Made by a program: the position numbers and the translations under genes
Shown here: positions 5,527 to 8,366 of the stretch, in pieces
How the letters are laid out: every line of letters begins with the position of its first letter
How positions within the stretch are numbered: position 1 is the first letter of the stretch
Notes under the pieces: generated by a model
Told to the model about the DNA's origin: nothing
Database searches by the model: none
Seen by the model: only the letters and a program-made list of their open reading frames with translations
Origin: Niveispirillum sp.
Lineage (GTDB): Bacteria > Pseudomonadota > Alphaproteobacteria > Azospirillales > Azospirillaceae
Direction of reading: 5' to 3'
NCBI GenBank assembly: GCA_016463045.1
Contig: JAEMSB010000177.1
Location: forward strand, 1-8,366
Length of the DNA stretch: 8,366 nucleotides

Positions 5527-7095
5527 TCAGTTCTCGCTCGCCGGTTGGGTCGCCGGGGTTTCGGTACGCAATTCCGCGGTCTTGGGAGCCCCGGCCTCGA
5601 TCAGGCCCGCCGCCTTCAGCGACGCCTGATGGTCGGCCAGGATCTTCTCGACCGTCGGGTTGTAGACATTCTGGAAGCTGGCCGGGTAGACGCCCATGAT
5701 GATGACAATGGCCACCAAGGGTGCGAAGAACGCCACCTCACGCGCGGACAGGTCCGACATGGCCTTCACTTCCGGCTTTTCCAGCTTGCCGAAGAACAGC
5801 TTGCGGAACAGCAGCAGCATATAGGCGGCACCCAGCACCAGACCCGTGGCCGACAACATGCCGTACCAGGTGCTGACCTGGAACACGCCCAGCATCGTCA
5901 GGAATTCACCCACGAAGCCCGAGGTGCCGGGCAGACCGACCGAGGCGAACATGAAGATGGCGAACACCACCGCATAGCGCGGCATGTTCTTGGCCATGCC
6001 GCCATAGGCGGCCATTTCGCGGGTATGCAGGCGATTATAGGCAACGCCGATGCACAAGAAGAGAGCCGCCGACACGAACGTATGGCTCAGCATCTGGAAC
6101 ATGGCGCCATCCAGACCCTGCTGGTTCATGGCGAAGATGCCCATGGATACGTAACCCATATGGGCCACGGAGCTGTAGGCGATCATCTTCTTCATATCGG
6201 ACTGCGCCAGCGCCACCAGCGAGGTGTAGATGATGGCGGCGATGGACATGAAGAAGACCACGTCCTGGAAGAAGAAGCTGGCTTCCGGCAGCATCTGCAC
6301 ATTCGCGCGGATCAGACCGTAACCACCCATCTTCAACATCACACCGGCCAGCATCACGGAACCCGCCGTCGGCGCTTCCACGTGGGCAAAGGGCAGCCAA
6401 GTATGGGCCGGCCAGATCGGAGTCTTCACCGCAAAGGCGATGAAGAAGGCCAGCCACAGCCAGATCTGCATGTTCGACGGGAACGGATAGTCCACCATCA
6501 CCCGCATATCCATGGTCCCGGCCGTCAGATACATGGCCAGGATGGCCAGCAGCATCAGCACCGAACCGATGAAGGTGTAGATGAAGAACTTATAGGCCGC
6601 ATAGACGCGGTTGGGACCGCCCCAGACGCCAATCAGCAGGAACATCGGCAGCAGCACCCCTTCGAAGAAGAGGTAGAACAGCACGAAGTCTAGCGCCGTG
6701 AACATGCCGATCAGCATGGTTTCCAGCACCAGCAGCGCGATCATGAATTCCTTCACGCGCTTTTCCACCGCATCCCAGGAAGCCAGGACACAGATCGGGG
6801 TCAGCAGGGTGGATGCCAGCACGAACCAGATAGAGATGCCGTCCACGCCCTTGATGTAGGCGATGTTGAAGGCCGGCAGCCAGGCCACCTCTTCCACCAG
6901 CTGGAAGCCGGGGTTGGAGGGGTCGAAGCCGGTCAGGATGAACAGCGAAACGATAAAGGTGATGACGGACGTCCACAGCGCCACGCTCTTGGCGTTACGG
7001 GCCACTGCCTCCTGCTCACCACGGATGAGCAGGATGAACAGGGCACCGACGAGGGGCAGGAACGTCGTCAGCGAAAGGATCGGCACATCGGCCAT
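5527..7095 (-). CDS. nuoM: NADH-quinone oxidoreductase subunit M
   Basis: NuoM is the middle antiporter-like proton-pumping subunit of complex I, between NuoL and NuoN in the membrane arm. The 522-residue polytopic protein has the conserved charged axis. By comparison with E. coli the key residues are Glu145 in TM5 (YLFFEGVLLPMF), Lys224 in the broken helix (FAVKTPIWPAHTWLP), Lys255 (GVMLKMGGYG), His338 (QMLSHTF) and Glu397 (SGFVGEFLTM). The signature KKMIAYSSVAHMGY spans 302-315. After the last helix, residues about 476-522 form a polar tail rich in Ala, Thr, Pro and Glu that is probably not membrane-embedded and is poorly conserved. The ATG at 7093-7095 is preceded by GGGAG at 9 nt. It lies 18 nt after nuoL and 3 nt before nuoN. 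Confidence 0.98.
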   Translation of the reverse strand: MADVPILSLTTFLPLVGALFILLIRGEQEAVARNAKSVALWTSVITFIVSLFILTGFDPSNPGFQLVEEVAWLPAFNIAYIKGVDGISIWFVLASTLLTPICVLASWDAVEKRVKEFMIALLVLETMLIGMFTALDFVLFYLFFEGVLLPMFLLIGVWGGPNRVYAAYKFFIYTFIGSVLMLLAILAMYLTAGTMDMRVMVDYPFPSNMQIWLWLAFFIAFAVKTPIWPAHTWLPFAHVEAPTAGSVMLAGVMLKMGGYGLIRANVQMLPEASFFFQDVVFFMSIAAIIYTSLVALAQSDMKKMIAYSSVAHMGYVSMGIFAMNQQGLDGAMFQMLSHTFVSAALFLCIGVAYNRLHTREMAAYGGMAKNMPRYAVVFAIFMFASVGLPGTSGFVGEFLTMLGVFQVSTWYGMLSATGLVLGAAYMLLLFRKLFFGKLEKPEVKAMSDLSAREVAFFAPLVAIVIIMGVYPASFQNVYNPTVEKILADHQASLKAAGLIEAGAPKTAELRTETPATQPASEN

Positions 7096-7113
7096 TTCGA
7101 AAGACTCCCTACC

Positions 7114-8366
7114 TCAACGCGCCAGGAGGAACCAGCCGGCCAACGCGACCACGCCGATCACCATAACGAATGCATAATGGTACACGTAACCCGACTGAAC
7201 CCGGCTGGAAGCCAGCGACAGGCGGCGGGTGACAGCGGCGGCCCCATCGGGACCCAGCCCGTCGATGACGCCGATATCGACACCCTTCCACAGGCCAAAG
7301 CCCAGCTTCATGGCCGGACGCACGAACAGCGCGTCATACAGTTCATCGAACATGTACTTACGGAACACGAAGGCATGGACAGCCTTGAAGGTGTTGACGA
7401 AGGCTCCGGGCAGGCCGGGGCTGAACATGTAGAAGACATAGGCCAGCACGATGCCGGAGACGCCAGCAGCCAGCGGAGCATAAGGCACCCAGCCCGGCAC
7501 ATGGTGCGCGGCCTCGATGATGGTCCCATGCTCACCGGCCAGCATCACGATGCTACCCGACCAGAATTCGGCCATATCATGACCGACGAACCAGGGATAG
7601 GCGACGAAGCCGGCGAACAGCGCACCGATCGACAGGACGATCAGCGGCACCAGCATGACAGCCGGGCTTTCATGCACATGCGCCATCACCTTCTCCGACG
7701 CGCGCGGCTTGCCATGGAAGGTCATGATCAGCAGACGCCAGGAATAGAAGGCCGTCATGAAGGCGGCGGCGATGCCCATCCAGAAGGCGAAGGAACCGGC
7801 AGCGCTGTGCTTGGCATAGGCCACTTCAAGGATCATGTCCTTGGAGTAGAAGCCTGCGAAGAACGGGATACCGGCCAGCGCCAGATTACCGATCCACATC
7901 ATAGTGTAGGTGCCGGGGATCAGCTTCCAGATGCCGCCCATGTTGCGCATGTCCTGTTCATCCGACATGGCGTGGATGACCGAACCGGCGCCCAGGAACA
8001 GCAGGGCCTTGAAGAAGGCGTGCGTCATCAGGTGGAAGATGGCGGCCGGATAGGCGCCGACACCGATGGCGAAGAACATGTAGCCAAGCTGGCTCATCGT
8101 CGAATAGGCGATGACGCGCTTGATGTCGAACTGGGTCAGACCGATGGTCGCGGCCACGAAGGCGGTGGCGGCACCCAGATAGGTCACAACCTCCAGCGCT
8201 GCGGGCGCATATTCAAACACCGGGCTCATCCGGGCCAGCATGAAGACGCCGGCGGTCACCATGGTGGCCGCGTGGATCAGCGCCGACACCGGGGTCGGGC
8301 CTTCCATCGCGTCGGGAAGCCAGGTGTGCAGGCCAAGCTGCGCCGACTTGCCCATCGCGCCGATGA
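7114..8366 (-). CDS. nuoL: NADH-quinone oxidoreductase subunit L, C-terminal two thirds (runs off right edge)
   Basis: NuoL is the distal antiporter-like subunit of complex I and carries the long lateral helix that runs along the membrane arm. About 416 codons are visible. The frame is open through the right edge, so the Met at 8353-8355 (in IGAMGKSAQL) is internal and not a start. Roughly 220-240 N-terminal residues are missing. Visible landmarks are the broken-helix Lys in MGKSAQLGLHTWLPDAMEG, the following LIHAATMVTAG (His254 in E. coli), FDIKRVIAYSTMSQLGYMFF, THAFFKALLFLGAGSVIHAM with its conserved Lys, and FYSKDMI, whose Lys matches E. coli Lys399. The C-terminal part (about the last 90 residues, from FRKYMFDELYDALF) is the lateral-helix region, ending in a final membrane anchor (HYAFVMVIGVVALAGWFLLAR region). 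nuoM follows 18 nt after the stop. Confidence 0.98.
   Translation of the reverse strand, partial: IGAMGKSAQLGLHTWLPDAMEGPTPVSALIHAATMVTAGVFMLARMSPVFEYAPAALEVVTYLGAATAFVAATIGLTQFDIKRVIAYSTMSQLGYMFFAIGVGAYPAAIFHLMTHAFFKALLFLGAGSVIHAMSDEQDMRNMGGIWKLIPGTYTMMWIGNLALAGIPFFAGFYSKDMILEVAYAKHSAAGSFAFWMGIAAAFMTAFYSWRLLIMTFHGKPRASEKVMAHVHESPAVMLVPLIVLSIGALFAGFVAYPWFVGHDMAEFWSGSIVMLAGEHGTIIEAAHHVPGWVPYAPLAAGVSGIVLAYVFYMFSPGLPGAFVNTFKAVHAFVFRKYMFDELYDALFVRPAMKLGFGLWKGVDIGVIDGLGPDGAAAVTRRLSLASSRVQSGYVYHYAFVMVIGVVALAGWFLLAR

Noticed and set aside
4432..6693. A 753-codon open frame on the plus strand opposite nuoN and nuoM.
   Set aside because: It is exactly in codon register with both genes (and the 3-nt gap keeps the register), so it stays open simply because the sense genes lack TTA, CTA and TCA codons here; it ends at one rare CTA Leu codon in nuoM (6691-6693). 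The translation is His/Gln/Arg/Asp-rich with no domain.
8353..8355. An ATG that could be read as the start of the nuoL frame.
   Set aside because: It lies within the conserved IGAMGKSAQL stretch in the middle of NuoL; the frame continues open through the right edge.

Overview
The window is a dense, single-strand stretch of an alphaproteobacterial chromosome. Every supported gene lies on the minus strand, so reading order runs from the right edge to the left. Protein sequences, GC-rich codon use and gene order (nuoL-nuoM-nuoN, a biotin ligase without a DNA-binding domain, type III pantothenate kinase, RNase J, methylmalonyl-CoA epimerase, DUF1467 protein) fit Alphaproteobacteria. My guess is Rhodospirillales near Azospirillaceae; that order-level placement is inference.

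Layout from right to left: the 3' part of nuoL (7114-8366, running off the right edge), nuoM (5527-7095) and nuoN (4081-5523) encode the three antiporter-like proton-pumping subunits of respiratory complex I. They are followed by birA (3284-4066), coaX (2494-3282) and rnj (796-2481). Gaps between these six genes are only 1-18 nt, so they look like one transcription unit whose promoter lies outside the window. A 197-nt gap (599-795) then holds two palindromic structures: an 11-bp stem-loop just after rnj, and a longer element at 627-721 built of two inverted REP-like hairpins. Beyond it come mce (194-598) and a DUF1467 membrane protein (1-168, running off the left edge), which form a second close pair with good ribosome binding sites of their own.

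How the genes fit together: complex I oxidises NADH and pumps protons. The trailing genes serve CoA-thioester and cofactor metabolism: BirA attaches biotin to carboxylases, CoaX makes 4'-phosphopantothenate for CoA, and Mce epimerises methylmalonyl-CoA made by biotin-dependent propionyl-CoA carboxylase. RNase J, an RNA-processing enzyme, lies among them. The most interesting regulatory signal is a textbook intrinsic terminator inside the first codons of birA (4007-4038). It could limit how much transcription passes from the abundant nuo genes into the housekeeping genes.

I see no previously undescribed system here. The coding content is ordinary core metabolism. The points worth a second look are the REP doublet, the terminator inside birA, and the unusual birA translation start. 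No tRNA, rRNA, CRISPR array, insertion sequence or recognised promoter was seen.
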